Below the pieces are notes generated by a model. The model saw only the letters and a program-made list of their open reading frames with translations. It made no database searches and was not told where the DNA came from. A program made the position numbers and the translations under genes. A stretch of 64,000 bases of DNA from Candidatus Avelusimicrobium pullarium (lineage in GTDB: Bacteria > Elusimicrobiota > Elusimicrobia > Elusimicrobiales > Elusimicrobiaceae): contig CALUTQ010000002.1 in NCBI GenBank assembly GCA_944323745.1, forward strand, positions 124,001 through 188,000, given 5' to 3'. Shown here piece by piece: positions 39,987-49,359 of the stretch (position 1 is its first letter; every line of letters begins with the position of its first letter).

Positions 39987-41751
39987 TTTTCAGCCTCCGG
40001 TAGCGTTCTATGTGAATAGCCAGCAGCTGGATATCCGCCGGTGTTACGCCCGGTATGCGCGCGGCCTGCCCCAGCGTGCGGGGGCGGACGGTTTTAAGCT
40101 TTTGGCTGCTTTCTATTAAAATGCCTTTTACGGCAGAAGGGTCAAACCCTTCAGGGATGACGATATTTTCGGCCAGGGCCAGTTTTTCGGCGTCTTTTTT
40201 GTTGCGCTCATAATAACCGGCATACTTGTGGTACACCTCTACGTGAAAGCGCACCTTTTCGGCCGTCCACGGATACAGCTCCGTTTCGTCTATTACGTGC
40301 GTGGGGTCTGCTTTAAGCAGCTCCACCTGTTTTTGATAATTTTCAAACGCTTTTTTATATTTGGCGTCCAGCGTGCCCAAAGCAAAACCGTACGGGCACA
40401 GGCGCAGGTCTGCATTATCGTTACGCAACAAAATGCGGTATTCGGCGCGGGAGGTGAACATACGGTAAGGTTCGTTGACGCCTTTGGTAACCAAGTCGTC
40501 TATCAACACGCCGATATAGGCCTCGTCGCGGCGCAGGATAAACGGCTCCTGCCCGCGGGTTTTGCGCGCGGCATTGATGCCGGCCATAAAACCTTGTCCG
40601 CCGGCTTCTTCATAGCCGGTGGTACCGTTGATTTGCCCCGCGCAAAAAAGCCCCGGCACTATTTTGCTTTCCAGAGAGGCAAACAAGTCCATCGGGTCGG
40701 AAAAGTCATATTCAATGGCATAACCCGGGCGCGTGATGGAAGCATTTTCCAGCCCAGGGACGGACTTGAGCAAGGCCCGCTGTACGTCTTCGGGCATACT
40801 GGTAGAAAACCCCTGAATATAAAATTCCTCGGTATTCGTGCCTTCCGGCTCCAAAAAAAGCGGGTGACTTTTTACGTCCGGAAATTTTTTTGTTTTATCT
40901 TCCACCGACGGGCAGTACCGCGGCCCCAGGGCGTGTATTTTGCCGCTGTACATAGCGGAGCGGTTTAAATTTTCGCGCAGAATTTTGTCAGTCGCCTCGG
41001 TGGTGTGGGTAATATAGCAGCAAAGAAAATGACGTTTGGCCTGTTCTTTGGCGTCTGTAAAATGGGATATAGGCTGCAGGGGATCGTCGGAAGGCTGCAG
41101 GCGGAATTTGGAAAAATCAATTCCGCGCGCGTTGACGCGCATCGGCGTGCCCGTTTTAAAGCGGATAATATGCAGACCCAAAGCCTTTAACGATTTGGAC
41201 AGCTCATTGCTGGGCATATCGTTATAGCGCCCGCCGGGGAATACTTCTTCGCCGATGTGTATGGTTCCCCCCAAGAACGTGCCCGTAGTCAGCACTACGG
41301 TTTTGGCGCGGTAAAAGGTGTGGCGCAGGGTAATTACGCCGCTGACGGCGCCGTCGGCGGTGGTAATTTGCGCCGCCTCGTCCTGCATAATGTCCAAATT
41401 GTCCTGCCGCTCCAAGGTGTGTTTAAAATTGAACTGATAGGCTTTTTTGTCGCACTGCACGCGCGGGGAATGCACGGCGGGGCCTTTGCCGGTGTTGAGC
41501 ATATGGTAATGCACGGCGGCACTGTCGGTTACCAGCCCCATTGCGCCGCCCAACGCGTCAATTTCCCGCACGATTTGCCCTTTGGCAATACCGCCGATAG
41601 AAGGGTTGCACGACATTTGGGCAATCGTGTCCAAACTTTGGCTTAAAAGCAGGGTTTTGGCCCCTGTTTTGGCAGCAGCCAGTGCGGCTTCGCAGCCGGC
41701 GTGTCCGCCGCCGATAACGATTACGTCATATTCATTCGGATACTGATACAT
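39967..41751 (-). CDS. mnmG: tRNA uridine 5-carboxymethylaminomethyl modification enzyme MnmG
   Basis: 594 residues. FAD-binding VIVIGGGHAGCEAALAAAKTG at the N-terminus, then SCNPSIGGIAKGQIVREIDALGG and GTNTEEFYIQGFSTSMP, all classic GidA signatures. With MnmE it modifies the wobble uridine of several tRNAs. Follows mnmE by six bases. Confidence 0.97.
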   Translation of the reverse strand: MYQYPNEYDVIVIGGGHAGCEAALAAAKTGAKTLLLSQSLDTIAQMSCNPSIGGIAKGQIVREIDALGGAMGLVTDSAAVHYHMLNTGKGPAVHSPRVQCDKKAYQFNFKHTLERQDNLDIMQDEAAQITTADGAVSGVITLRHTFYRAKTVVLTTGTFLGGTIHIGEEVFPGGRYNDMPSNELSKSLKALGLHIIRFKTGTPMRVNARGIDFSKFRLQPSDDPLQPISHFTDAKEQAKRHFLCCYITHTTEATDKILRENLNRSAMYSGKIHALGPRYCPSVEDKTKKFPDVKSHPLFLEPEGTNTEEFYIQGFSTSMPEDVQRALLKSVPGLENASITRPGYAIEYDFSDPMDLFASLESKIVPGLFCAGQINGTTGYEEAGGQGFMAGINAARKTRGQEPFILRRDEAYIGVLIDDLVTKGVNEPYRMFTSRAEYRILLRNDNADLRLCPYGFALGTLDAKYKKAFENYQKQVELLKADPTHVIDETELYPWTAEKVRFHVEVYHKYAGYYERNKKDAEKLALAENIVIPEGFDPSAVKGILIESSQKLKTVRPRTLGQAARIPGVTPADIQLLAIHIERYRRLKNAQQNG

Positions 41752-41757
41752 TTACGT

Positions 41758-43116
41758 CTACTTCCCCATACAAAACTTGGAGAATATAATTCCCAGCACG
41801 TCATCGGGGGTTACTTCTCCGGCTAAATCTTTCAGCGCGTTCAGCGCGCCGCGTATGTGTTCGGCACACAGTTCCAAACCGGCCCCGTGTTCCAAACGTA
41901 CACAGGCGGACTCCACCTCCGTCTGTGCATTAAGCACCGCCTGATATTGCCGCAGGTTGGAAATCATTACGCCGTCTTCCCCCTGCGCCTGCGGTGCGGA
42001 AACAAAAGCTAAAATTTGTTTTTTTAAGTCGTCTAACCCTTCGCCTTTTTTGCACGAAACATACACCGTGTATTGCGCCTTGCCTTCCAGCGGGCAGCGG
42101 CCCTGCACGGCACAGTCGGTTTTGTTAAGCACCAGCACCACGGGCTTATTTGCTTTTTGTACGTCGTCCCACAAGGCTTCTTCCTGCGGGGTAAGCTCGC
42201 GCGAGAGATCTGCCACAAAAAGCACCACGTCGGCTTTTTCTATGGCGCGCAGGCTGCGCTTCATTCCTTCCTGTTCGGCAGGGTCCAGCGCGTGTTCGCG
42301 TATGCCGGCGGTATCGGTTAAAATAATTTTTTGTCCGTCCAAGTCCAGGCTTTCTTCCACCGTGTCGCGCGTGGTGCCGCTTTGGTCGGATACAATGGCC
42401 CGGTCAAACCCCACCAAAGCGTTAAGCAGGCTTGATTTGCCGCAGTTGGGTGCGCCCACAATGGCGGCTTTTAAGCCTTCTTTAATCAAACGCCCGACGG
42501 AAAACGTATCGGCCAGTTTGGCCAACACACCGGCTTGGGCCAACAAATCGTTTACGGTTTTTTGGATGTCCAGCGGGGGCATTTCTTCGTCCACGTCGTC
42601 CAGACGCACTTCCAGCTGGGCCAGCGTTTCGGCCAAGGCGGTTTTAACGCCGTTTAACTTGTGGCTTAAACGCCCGTCCAAAGAAGAAAGCGCCAAATCG
42701 TGCGCGGCTTTATTGCCCGAAGATATCAAATCGCACAGGCCTTGTGCTTCCAGCAAGTCCATTTTTCCGTTTAAAAAAGCCCGATAGGAAAATTCCCCCC
42801 TTTTGGCAGGCTCTGCACCGGCGGCACAAAGCACCTCCAGCAGGCGCCCGCGGATATAGGGAGAGCCGTGAATGGCAAATTCCACAATGTCTTCGCCCGT
42901 ATAGCTGTGCGGCGCGGGGAAGTAGGTTACCAAAGCTTCATCTAACACCGTTCCCCCGTCCATCAGACGGCAAAACACCTGCGTGCGCGGCGGAAATGTT
43001 TTGCCCGCAGCAGTGATTTTTTGCAATATGGGCAGGCTTTCGGGCCCGCTTAAACGAATAAGCGCAATAGCGCTTTGCCCCTGCGCGGTGGCCGGGGCGC
43101 AAATGGTGCTGGACAT
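41758..43116 (-). CDS. mnmE: tRNA modification GTPase MnmE
   Basis: 452 residues. N-terminal folate-binding domain, helical domain, inserted G domain with GAPNCGKSSLLNAL, DTAGIRE and NKTD, and the C-terminal FSKFCMGK carrying the catalytic cysteine region (usually FC[IV]GK). Partner of MnmG in wobble-uridine modification. It heads the 11-gene operon, with TAAAAT six bases before its ATG. Confidence 0.97.
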   Translation of the reverse strand: MSSTICAPATAQGQSAIALIRLSGPESLPILQKITAAGKTFPPRTQVFCRLMDGGTVLDEALVTYFPAPHSYTGEDIVEFAIHGSPYIRGRLLEVLCAAGAEPAKRGEFSYRAFLNGKMDLLEAQGLCDLISSGNKAAHDLALSSLDGRLSHKLNGVKTALAETLAQLEVRLDDVDEEMPPLDIQKTVNDLLAQAGVLAKLADTFSVGRLIKEGLKAAIVGAPNCGKSSLLNALVGFDRAIVSDQSGTTRDTVEESLDLDGQKIILTDTAGIREHALDPAEQEGMKRSLRAIEKADVVLFVADLSRELTPQEEALWDDVQKANKPVVLVLNKTDCAVQGRCPLEGKAQYTVYVSCKKGEGLDDLKKQILAFVSAPQAQGEDGVMISNLRQYQAVLNAQTEVESACVRLEHGAGLELCAEHIRGALNALKDLAGEVTPDDVLGIIFSKFCMGK

Positions 43117-43122
43117 AGTTAC

Positions 43123-43128
43123 ATTTTA
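43123..43128 (-). promoter_or_regulatory. -10 element of the mnmE-murG operon, leaderless spacing
   Basis: Minus strand TAAAAT then GTAACT and the ATG. The same GTAACT-ATG junction follows the -10 of the HAD gene at 27819. Confidence 0.45.
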
Positions 43129-43183
43129 TAATTTTTAGGCCGTTTTTTGGGACACTCTTTTCGTACGCGCGCGAAAAATGTCA

Positions 43184-43217
43184 TTGACAGCCCCCTTTTC
43201 TTCATTTAAACTATAAT
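43184..43217 (+). promoter_or_regulatory. promoter of the ChaN-like gene
   Basis: TTGACA (43184-43189), 17-base spacer, TAAACT (43207-43212) overlapping a TATAAT (43212-43217). Start codon at 43231. Confidence 0.65.
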
Positions 43218-43230
43218 GACGGGGTGTATT

Positions 43231-44280
43231 ATGAAAAAATGTTTTTTAACCCTTTTTCTGCTGCTTTGTGCCCTATGTCAGGCCGCCGCGGCAACGGCCG
43301 CGGAAGAAAGCGCGGAATATAAATATTTCTTTTTCCCGCTGGCGCATTTATGGGAGCAGGACCCGCAAATGCAACCGCTGCTGCTGGAGGGCACCCGCCC
43401 TTTGACGGAAAATTTTGATTATACCGCCCTGTTTGGCGACGCGCAGGTAATACTGCTGGGCGAAATTCACGATAAAGACGTAATCAGCCGGGAAATTAAC
43501 GTTATTTTAAAACAGGCCGCGGGCAAGCCTTCGCTGGGGTTTACCCATCTGGCGACGGAGTTTTTGCTGCAGTCGGCCCAGCCGAATTTTGAAAAAGTCA
43601 AAAATAAAAATATCCATTTAGACAAGCTCAGCCAGGCCATAGATTCCCGTGTTATTTCCTACGATAACGCACTGCTGACAATGAAAATGGCCGAAGATTT
43701 GGGTCTGCAAGTGGTAGGGCTGGACATAGACCGCATTTTAACCCCCGGCGGTACCGCTTGGGCTTTGAGCGAGGAAGGCTTAAAAACCCGCAATCAGGCC
43801 TGGCTAAAAAAAATAACGGATGTGCTCCGCCAAAACCCCCGTGCACGCCTGCTGGTGCATTGCGGGGCGTTGCACAGCCAGTATGTGGCTGATTCGTTAA
43901 GCACCTTGCTTAAACGCAAAGGCATAAAGACGTATGTGATGCTGTTTGAAATCGGCCCCGACCCGAAAGCCGACAAGCATATGACCTGCGAATTTTTCCG
44001 CAGTCTTAATACGCCGCCCGTCTATGTTTGGTACCGTTTTTTCTGCCAGTTTGGCAAAGAAAGAGACAATTTGATTATTCGGGTGCCGCCCCGTTACGTT
44101 AACGTATTGGGGGCAGACAGCATCGTCTACTTTGGCAACCCCAACCCGATGAGCAAAATGAACCCGCAAGCCAAGGACGACTTGTTTAACGATATGCGCT
44201 ATTTTCCGCAGACGGCCTGCCACTTGCATCCGGACTCGGCAGCCTGCCAAAAGCTGCGGCATTGGTCTTTTGTAAAATAA
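43231..44280 (+). CDS. secreted ChaN/Tiki-superfamily protein
   Basis: 349 residues from 43231 (MKKCFLTLFLLLCALCQAAAA), giving a signal peptide; an ATG five codons upstream overlaps the promoter. The first core motif VILLGEIHDKDVISREIN matches the LGExHD element of the ChaN/TraB/Tiki fold, with LATEFLLQ and a later LLVHCGALHSQYVADSLSTLL (the second His region). ChaN-like proteins bind haem, while other Tiki members are proteases; which applies here cannot be read. No lipobox is evident. Monocistronic with its own promoter and terminator. Confidence 0.65.
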   Translation: MKKCFLTLFLLLCALCQAAAATAAEESAEYKYFFFPLAHLWEQDPQMQPLLLEGTRPLTENFDYTALFGDAQVILLGEIHDKDVISREINVILKQAAGKPSLGFTHLATEFLLQSAQPNFEKVKNKNIHLDKLSQAIDSRVISYDNALLTMKMAEDLGLQVVGLDIDRILTPGGTAWALSEEGLKTRNQAWLKKITDVLRQNPRARLLVHCGALHSQYVADSLSTLLKRKGIKTYVMLFEIGPDPKADKHMTCEFFRSLNTPPVYVWYRFFCQFGKERDNLIIRVPPRYVNVLGADSIVYFGNPNPMSKMNPQAKDDLFNDMRYFPQTACHLHPDSAACQKLRHWSFVK

Positions 44281-44286
44281 CCGCCC

Positions 44287-44316
44287 AAGCGCCCGCACAA
44301 ACGGGCGCTTTTTTGT
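44287..44316 (+). terminator. terminator of the ChaN-like gene
   Basis: AAGCGCCCG, loop, CGGGCGCTT then TTTT. Confidence 0.9.
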
Positions 44317-44400
44317 GGCTTGCCGGCTTTAAAACACGGGCTTTGCCTTGTGGCACACGCCAAGGTCTGCCTTGCCGCCCGTTCTATCCGCCGTACATTA

Positions 44401-44428
44401 AAAACCCCCTGTCCAAACAGGGGGTTTT
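44401..44428 (-). terminator. terminator of the alpha/beta hydrolase gene
   Basis: Perfect AAAACCCCCTGT / ACAGGGGGTTTT with a 4-base loop; works on either strand and lies 13 bases after the stop of the minus gene. Confidence 0.88.
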
Positions 44429-44441
44429 CTTTCAGGCTAAA

Positions 44442-45428
44442 TCAATGTTCTTTGGGCAGGGTGGGCACAAAACGCTTGCCGCTGTTTGCCTTAAAAAAGG
44501 CGGCTGCGTCTGCCCAGGCCGGCTCGTAGCTTTTGCCGTAGTACCATTGGGTTTGTATCAATGCGCCGCTTTGGCGGAGTGAATTGATGACATTGGTCCA
44601 GCGTTCGTTGAGGCCAAGGCCAAAGAGTTCCAACGCTTCCTGCGCGTCCTGCTTGCCCAAATAAGCGTCGGTAGCCAAGGCAAAACTTTGGTCCTTGGCG
44701 CCCACATAATAAAACTGCGGCACGCGCTTCCAATTTTTTAAATCAAACTTTTTACCGCTCCATTCTTTCAGCTTTGCCGTCCCCAGCGGATAGGCCAGTG
44801 CACGGCCGTTCCAACTATCCTGCGGCAAAGGGGCCAACGCGTCCGTGCCGCCGCATACCGCGGCCTGCACGGTTTTGGGATGCAGAAACGTAAAGCGCAT
44901 ACAAAAATCGCCCGACGGGCCAAACCCGTTCAACCAAATTTTTTTGTTGGTTTTTATTCCCTCTTTTTTAAGGCGCTTGCGTGCATCCTTCAGCATAGCC
45001 AGAAATTGCAAATCGGGGCGTTTTAAAGAGCCTTCCCGCACTTGCATCACTTCCCGATTCAAAGAACCGGGCCGCAAACCCGGGGCCGAAGCGACGTGGG
45101 CAAAAACGGGCATCATAACCGGTGTTTGCAGTTTTTCCAGCAAAGGATACGCCTGTAAAAACCCCAGCGCACCGGCCGTTTGGTCCGCCCGCCCGCCGGT
45201 AATTTTAAAAAGAGCGGGGTCTGTTTCGGCCAAAATAAAATATTTTTTATCCCGTTCCAAACCGCGCGGCACGGCTAAAAAATAGCCGTTTGAAAACCCT
45301 TCCTGCGGGTTGGGGCCGACGTATTGTATCCACAATTTATCGGTGTAAATTTCCCCCGTGCGGCTTTGGGCAGGCAACGCCGCGGGCAAACATAAAAAAG
45401 CCAGCAGTAAAAAGAAAAGTTTTTTCAT
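44442..45428 (-). CDS. secreted alpha/beta-hydrolase
   Basis: 328 residues from 45428 (MKKLFFLLLAFLCLPAALPAQ), a clear signal peptide; AAGGGGG lies upstream. The nucleophile elbow is KIWLNGFGPSGDFCMRFTFLHP, with Ser in GPSGD, the pattern of PHB-depolymerase-like and related esterases that continue with RFTxLHP. A likely acid/His part follows (FYYVGAKDQSFA, with the aspartate). Substrate unknown. The -10 TACAAT within TGCTACAAT lies about 30 bases upstream of the start. Confidence 0.65.
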   Translation of the reverse strand: MKKLFFLLLAFLCLPAALPAQSRTGEIYTDKLWIQYVGPNPQEGFSNGYFLAVPRGLERDKKYFILAETDPALFKITGGRADQTAGALGFLQAYPLLEKLQTPVMMPVFAHVASAPGLRPGSLNREVMQVREGSLKRPDLQFLAMLKDARKRLKKEGIKTNKKIWLNGFGPSGDFCMRFTFLHPKTVQAAVCGGTDALAPLPQDSWNGRALAYPLGTAKLKEWSGKKFDLKNWKRVPQFYYVGAKDQSFALATDAYLGKQDAQEALELFGLGLNERWTNVINSLRQSGALIQTQWYYGKSYEPAWADAAAFFKANSGKRFVPTLPKEH

Positions 45429-45530
45429 ATTTTCCCCCTTCTCAAGCATTGTAGCATATAACGGACGCTTTCTCCGCCCGCCGGCACAGGGCACCCAAAC
45501 GCTTGCGGACGGCGGAAACAAAAACGACAG

Positions 45531-45559
45531 AAAAAACCCCGCCGTTAAGCGGGGTTTTT
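45531..45559 (-). terminator. terminator of the rpmH-jag operon
   Basis: AAAACCCCGC / GCGGGGTTTT with a 5-6 base loop, 11 bases after the jag stop. Confidence 0.88.
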
Positions 45560-45569
45560 AATGCACAGA

Positions 45570-47054
45570 TTATTTTTGTTCTTCGTGCTGCGGCGTATCA
45601 AACAGCGGGCCGCACGTATTAGGCTGCGGTTGCACAGGCTGGGCAGCAGGTTCGGCAGCCGGAGCTTGCGCCGTTACCGCTTCGGGCGCGGCCGTTGTTA
45701 CGGCAGGAGCCGCTGGCTGGTTTTCCGCTGCGGGAGCCGTCTGGCAAGCGCACGGGGCACTTTGGCTGCAAGAACAGTTGTCCTGCGCCGTTTGCTCGGC
45801 TTGGGCGGTTTGCCCACAGGTGCAAGCAGCTTGCGCAGGGGTCTGGTCTTCGGCCGCTTGGCACGCACAGGCGGGCTGAGCCGGAGCCGGTTCCGTCACG
45901 CTTTGGCAAGCGCAGGCGGGCTGGGCTTGTTCTTGCGTGTTGACCGTTTCGGCAGACGGGGTTTGCACATTGGCGGCAGGGGCCGTCTGCGGCTGATTTT
46001 CCGCCGCGGGAGCCGTCTGACAAACGCACGGGGCGGCTTGTTCGCAAGCGCAGCCGGGCTGAGCCGTTTGGTCGGCCTGGGCGGCAGAGGCCGCTTCGGA
46101 GGCTACGGCTGCATTTGCGGCAGCGGGCTGTACGGCGGCAGGCTCCGCCTTTTGAACGGGCTGGTCGGCCGGGCGGGGACGCAAAGTTACTTTGCGCCAC
46201 TGGCCTTCCCCTTCGGAAACGGTGATGACAAATTCGTTGTTTTCCGCGGCGCGGTGGATATAGCGGCGCAGTTGCGCGCTCATCGGGCGGAAGCGGTAGA
46301 CGCTGTAGCCGTTTTTGATTTGATTAATGCCATATTCCAAGTCGGCATTAATTTTATCCTCGGCTTTGCGCCAATAGTTTTGCGTATCGGCAATGACGGA
46401 AATGGGTTTGTCAAAATGGCGGCTGATGCTAAGCGTGGCCAAATATTGCAAAGATTCCAGCGTTTTGCCTTCTTTGCCGATGACGATGGCCGGATGGTCG
46501 CAGTCAAAGGTAAGCAAAATGCGGTGTTGTTTTTCGTCCCACCAGGCGTTCAGGTTTTCCACCTTAACACCCATATGTTCCAGCACGTTGGCCAAATAGG
46601 TTTTGGCTTCCTGCAGCGGGGCTTTTAAATAGTCGGGGATAACCGCGTTTTGAATTTCGGGGCTGGGCAGCAATTGCGCTTCGTTGGCTTTGGGGGCTTT
46701 GTCGGCGCCGCTGTGGCGGGCCCCGTAGGCACGGCGGCCGCCGCGCTTAATTTCGCGCACGCCGAAATCGTCGTTTTTGCGGGAGCGGGAAGAAGAACGC
46801 CCGCCGCGGCCGCGGCTATTGGAGCGTTTCTTTTTAGGCACGTCCATATAAATTTGTGCGTCCAAATTGTCAGACACCCAGCGTTTTTGCCGCAATTCCA
46901 CCACGGCGTTGCGGGCACCGATGCCCAAAAAACCTTTGCGCGGGTTTTCCAGAATTTTTACTTCTACCTGGTCACGGCGCAAACCCATTTTTTTCAGCCC
47001 TTTTTCAATGGCTTGGGCTACTTCTTTTGCTTCTACGGTTACTTTATGAGGCAT
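45570..47054 (-). CDS. jag: Jag/SpoIIIJ-associated RNA-binding protein with Cys-x-Cys-rich tail
   Basis: 494 residues, about twice the usual length. Jag_N domain (1-56, ENPRKGFLGIGARNA), basic Arg/Ser linker (75-115), KH domain (about 155-225, AIVIGKEGKTLESLQYL) and R3H domain (235-292, RRYIHRAAENNEFVITVSEGEG). From about residue 295 the protein is Ala/Gln/Pro-rich with seven Cys-x-Cys pairs (335, 343, 381, 396, 411, 427, 435, first Cys of each) and a last Cys481. Two 15-20 residue blocks (CQTAPAAENQP) are repeated. The tail has no family precedent I know and looks able to bind metal (inference). Follows yidC, its normal partner. Confidence 0.9.
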   Translation of the reverse strand: MPHKVTVEAKEVAQAIEKGLKKMGLRRDQVEVKILENPRKGFLGIGARNAVVELRQKRWVSDNLDAQIYMDVPKKKRSNSRGRGGRSSSRSRKNDDFGVREIKRGGRRAYGARHSGADKAPKANEAQLLPSPEIQNAVIPDYLKAPLQEAKTYLANVLEHMGVKVENLNAWWDEKQHRILLTFDCDHPAIVIGKEGKTLESLQYLATLSISRHFDKPISVIADTQNYWRKAEDKINADLEYGINQIKNGYSVYRFRPMSAQLRRYIHRAAENNEFVITVSEGEGQWRKVTLRPRPADQPVQKAEPAAVQPAAANAAVASEAASAAQADQTAQPGCACEQAAPCVCQTAPAAENQPQTAPAANVQTPSAETVNTQEQAQPACACQSVTEPAPAQPACACQAAEDQTPAQAACTCGQTAQAEQTAQDNCSCSQSAPCACQTAPAAENQPAAPAVTTAAPEAVTAQAPAAEPAAQPVQPQPNTCGPLFDTPQHEEQK

Positions 47055-47071
47055 AAAATAAACTCCTTAAA

Positions 47072-48655
47072 CTATTTCGCATTTGCGATTTTTTTATTTG
47101 CCAAGGTCTGAATGCCGAACGTAATCAGACTGTTGGTCAACCAATACAGCACCAGGCCGGACGGAAAGTTCATAAACAGCAGCGTAAAAATAAGCGGCAT
47201 ATATTTAAACATTGCGGCCTGGGCGGGGTCCATTCCGGCGGGCATAGTGGCCCGCTGTTGGAAAAACATCACGGCGCCCATTAAAATAGGCAGAATGTAG
47301 TACGGGTCTTTGGAAGACAGATCCGTAATCCACAGCACAAACCCGGCCCCGTGCAAGGACCAAGACGTGCGCAAGGCATTAAACAGCGCCAAGAAAATAG
47401 GCAGCTGTATTAAAAGCGGCAAACAGCCCGAAAGCGGATTGATTTTATGCTTTTGGTATAAAGCCAGCATTTCGCGGTTAAGCGCTTCGGGGTTGCCTTT
47501 ATATTTTTCCTGCAGGCGTTTCATTTCCGGCTGCACCTTTTTCATCTGCGCGCCGGACTTGAGCGACATCAGCGTAAACTTAAACAAAATAAGCTGCAAC
47601 AGCACCGTCAGCATAATAATAGCCACGCCGTAGTTGCCCGTCCAACTGTAAAACAGCTCCAGCACGTTGCGGGCCAAACGCCCCAGCGCGCCGAAGAAAC
47701 CAAATTCAATACTGCGGCTCAAGTGATAAGGCAGTTTTTCAAAGGCCTGATAATCTTTGGGGCCGAAGTAAAAATCGGAATTTAACGTAAGCGAGGCTTT
47801 GGCCGCCAATTCCTGCGCGGGCACGTTAATTAACAGCTGGGGGCCTTTTACGTCCCCTTCGCCAAACAAGCCCCACATCCGTTTTTGTTTGCCGATAATC
47901 TGTTTGTCGGTTTTTAAGGTGCCGGCCGTCCAATTCTGCGGAATTAAAACGCTTAAGAAATAGCGGTTTTGCACGCCGGCCCACAGCCAGTCTTTGCCGG
48001 AAGCCGGGGACTCGTCGTCCGAGGCAAACTTAACCAGCGTCGGGTTTTTCTTGCCCTGTTCCTGAATCAGATAGACGGCTTTGCTTTCGCGTTCGTTGTC
48101 TTTCAGTTCGCTTTTGGTGGTGGACAAACCGGGCCCGAAGTTAAAGGCAAAAGCGGGCAGCTGCACCTCGTGCCCGTTTTTGTTGTTAAACGTCAGGCTG
48201 AGGTGATTGATGCCGTTTTCGTTAAAGCGGTAAGTTTTGATTACGTCCACGCCGGGCAGCAAAGAGGCCGTAAACGAAATGGAATCTTTGGTGCGGGCAG
48301 ACTCGGCAAAGTCCAGCTGGGGCAGGGTGGCAAAGTAGCCTTCGCCGGTATAGGGGGTTAAATCCAAATCGCCCAATGCGTCGCGGAACAAAAAGGTTTT
48401 TATACCGGCGCCTTTGGAAGAGAAAGTAATGTTTGCCGTGGGAGCGTCAAACGTGATGAGTTCTTCGGGCAAAGAGGAAGGCTGTGTTTTGGAAACGGCG
48501 GCAAAGTCCGCCTGGGTCAGTTCTTGTTTGGCCTGGGCCAATTCTTGCTCGGCAGCTTGTTTTTGTTTTTGCATACGGGGAATGGTTACAAACTGATTGT
48601 AACCCGTCACCAGCAGCAAAAAGAACAACGCTGCGAGTAAAAAGTTTCTGTTCAT
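47072..48655 (-). CDS. yidC: membrane protein insertase YidC
   Basis: 527 residues. N-terminal signal-anchor (MNRNFLLAALFFLLLVTGYN), large periplasmic beta domain (about 60-330) as in other double-membrane bacteria, then five helices with the 60KD_IMP core: GNYGVAIIMLTVLLQLILFKF, PLSGCLPLLIQLPIFLALFN and SGLVLYWLTNSLITFGIQT. It inserts proteins into the inner membrane, alone or with SecYEG. Order rpmH-rnpA-yidD-yidC-jag is the conserved one. Confidence 0.96.
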   Translation of the reverse strand: MNRNFLLAALFFLLLVTGYNQFVTIPRMQKQKQAAEQELAQAKQELTQADFAAVSKTQPSSLPEELITFDAPTANITFSSKGAGIKTFLFRDALGDLDLTPYTGEGYFATLPQLDFAESARTKDSISFTASLLPGVDVIKTYRFNENGINHLSLTFNNKNGHEVQLPAFAFNFGPGLSTTKSELKDNERESKAVYLIQEQGKKNPTLVKFASDDESPASGKDWLWAGVQNRYFLSVLIPQNWTAGTLKTDKQIIGKQKRMWGLFGEGDVKGPQLLINVPAQELAAKASLTLNSDFYFGPKDYQAFEKLPYHLSRSIEFGFFGALGRLARNVLELFYSWTGNYGVAIIMLTVLLQLILFKFTLMSLKSGAQMKKVQPEMKRLQEKYKGNPEALNREMLALYQKHKINPLSGCLPLLIQLPIFLALFNALRTSWSLHGAGFVLWITDLSSKDPYYILPILMGAVMFFQQRATMPAGMDPAQAAMFKYMPLIFTLLFMNFPSGLVLYWLTNSLITFGIQTLANKKIANAK

Positions 48656-48730
48656 AAAAATCCTCTGAAATAGGCCGCTTGCGCGGCGGACTTCTTTTCA
48701 GCGGACTTTCAGCCCGTGGGAAAGCAGGCC

Positions 48731-48967
48731 TTAAGGCACCGGATCGTAACCGCCCCGGTGAAAAGGATGGCACTTGCTCAAACGGCACACGGCAAGCCAT
48801 CCCCCCTTAAAAACCCCGTATTTGGTTATTGCCTCTTTGGCATATTGGCTGCAGGTGGGCGTAAAACGACACACCCCGCGCGGCCCCAGCAAGGGCCGCA
48901 CCGTCACCATAAAAACGTTTAGCAAAAAAAGCAGAACCTTTCTGCTTGCGCGCGAAATTTTATTCAT
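48731..48967 (-). CDS. yidD: membrane protein insertion efficiency factor YidD
   Basis: 78 residues. The family core [23 protein letters not shown] followed by [22 protein letters not shown] is complete, with its conserved cysteines. An amphipathic N-terminal helix precedes it. Its start overlaps rnpA by eight bases. Confidence 0.95.
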   Translation of the reverse strand: MNKISRASRKVLLFLLNVFMVTVRPLLGPRGVCRFTPTCSQYAKEAITKYGVFKGGWLAVCRLSKCHPFHRGGYDPVP

Positions 48968-49358
48968 TTGTTTGCGCGGACCTTACGTCCGCCGCGGTCA
49001 AAGACGGCACCAAGCCGGCTTTGCGGCACAGGCTCAATACGGCGTCTTCCGCCATATCGGCCGTGGCCAAACTTTCGCTGGAGCGGGGGCTGAAAACATA
49101 GTCCACCCCGCTTTGTAATCTTTCCCGGTTTAGTCTGAAAGCTTCGCGAAGAAGCCTCTTAACGCGGTTGCGCACAACCGCACTTCCAAGTTTTTTGGAT
49201 ACGACAAGCCCCATTCTTCTGTCTTCTTTTCCCAGGGGGGCAGGCTTCCACCACAGCACAAGGCCATAGCCCTGTATTTTGTGTCCGCCTTGGATAATAT
49301 TCTTAAAATCGTTTTTAAGATGCAGGCGGCGGCTTTGGGGGAAGCCCTGGGAAGTCAT
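48960..49358 (-). CDS. rnpA: ribonuclease P protein component
   Basis: 132 residues. The RNR motif is present as [14 protein letters not shown], after [11 protein letters not shown]. It binds RNase P RNA and helps mature tRNA 5-prime ends. The RNA subunit gene is not recognisable in this window. It starts one base after the rpmH stop. Confidence 0.94.
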   Translation of the reverse strand: MTSQGFPQSRRLHLKNDFKNIIQGGHKIQGYGLVLWWKPAPLGKEDRRMGLVVSKKLGSAVVRNRVKRLLREAFRLNRERLQSGVDYVFSPRSSESLATADMAEDAVLSLCRKAGLVPSLTAADVRSAQTNE

Positions 49359-49359
49359 A

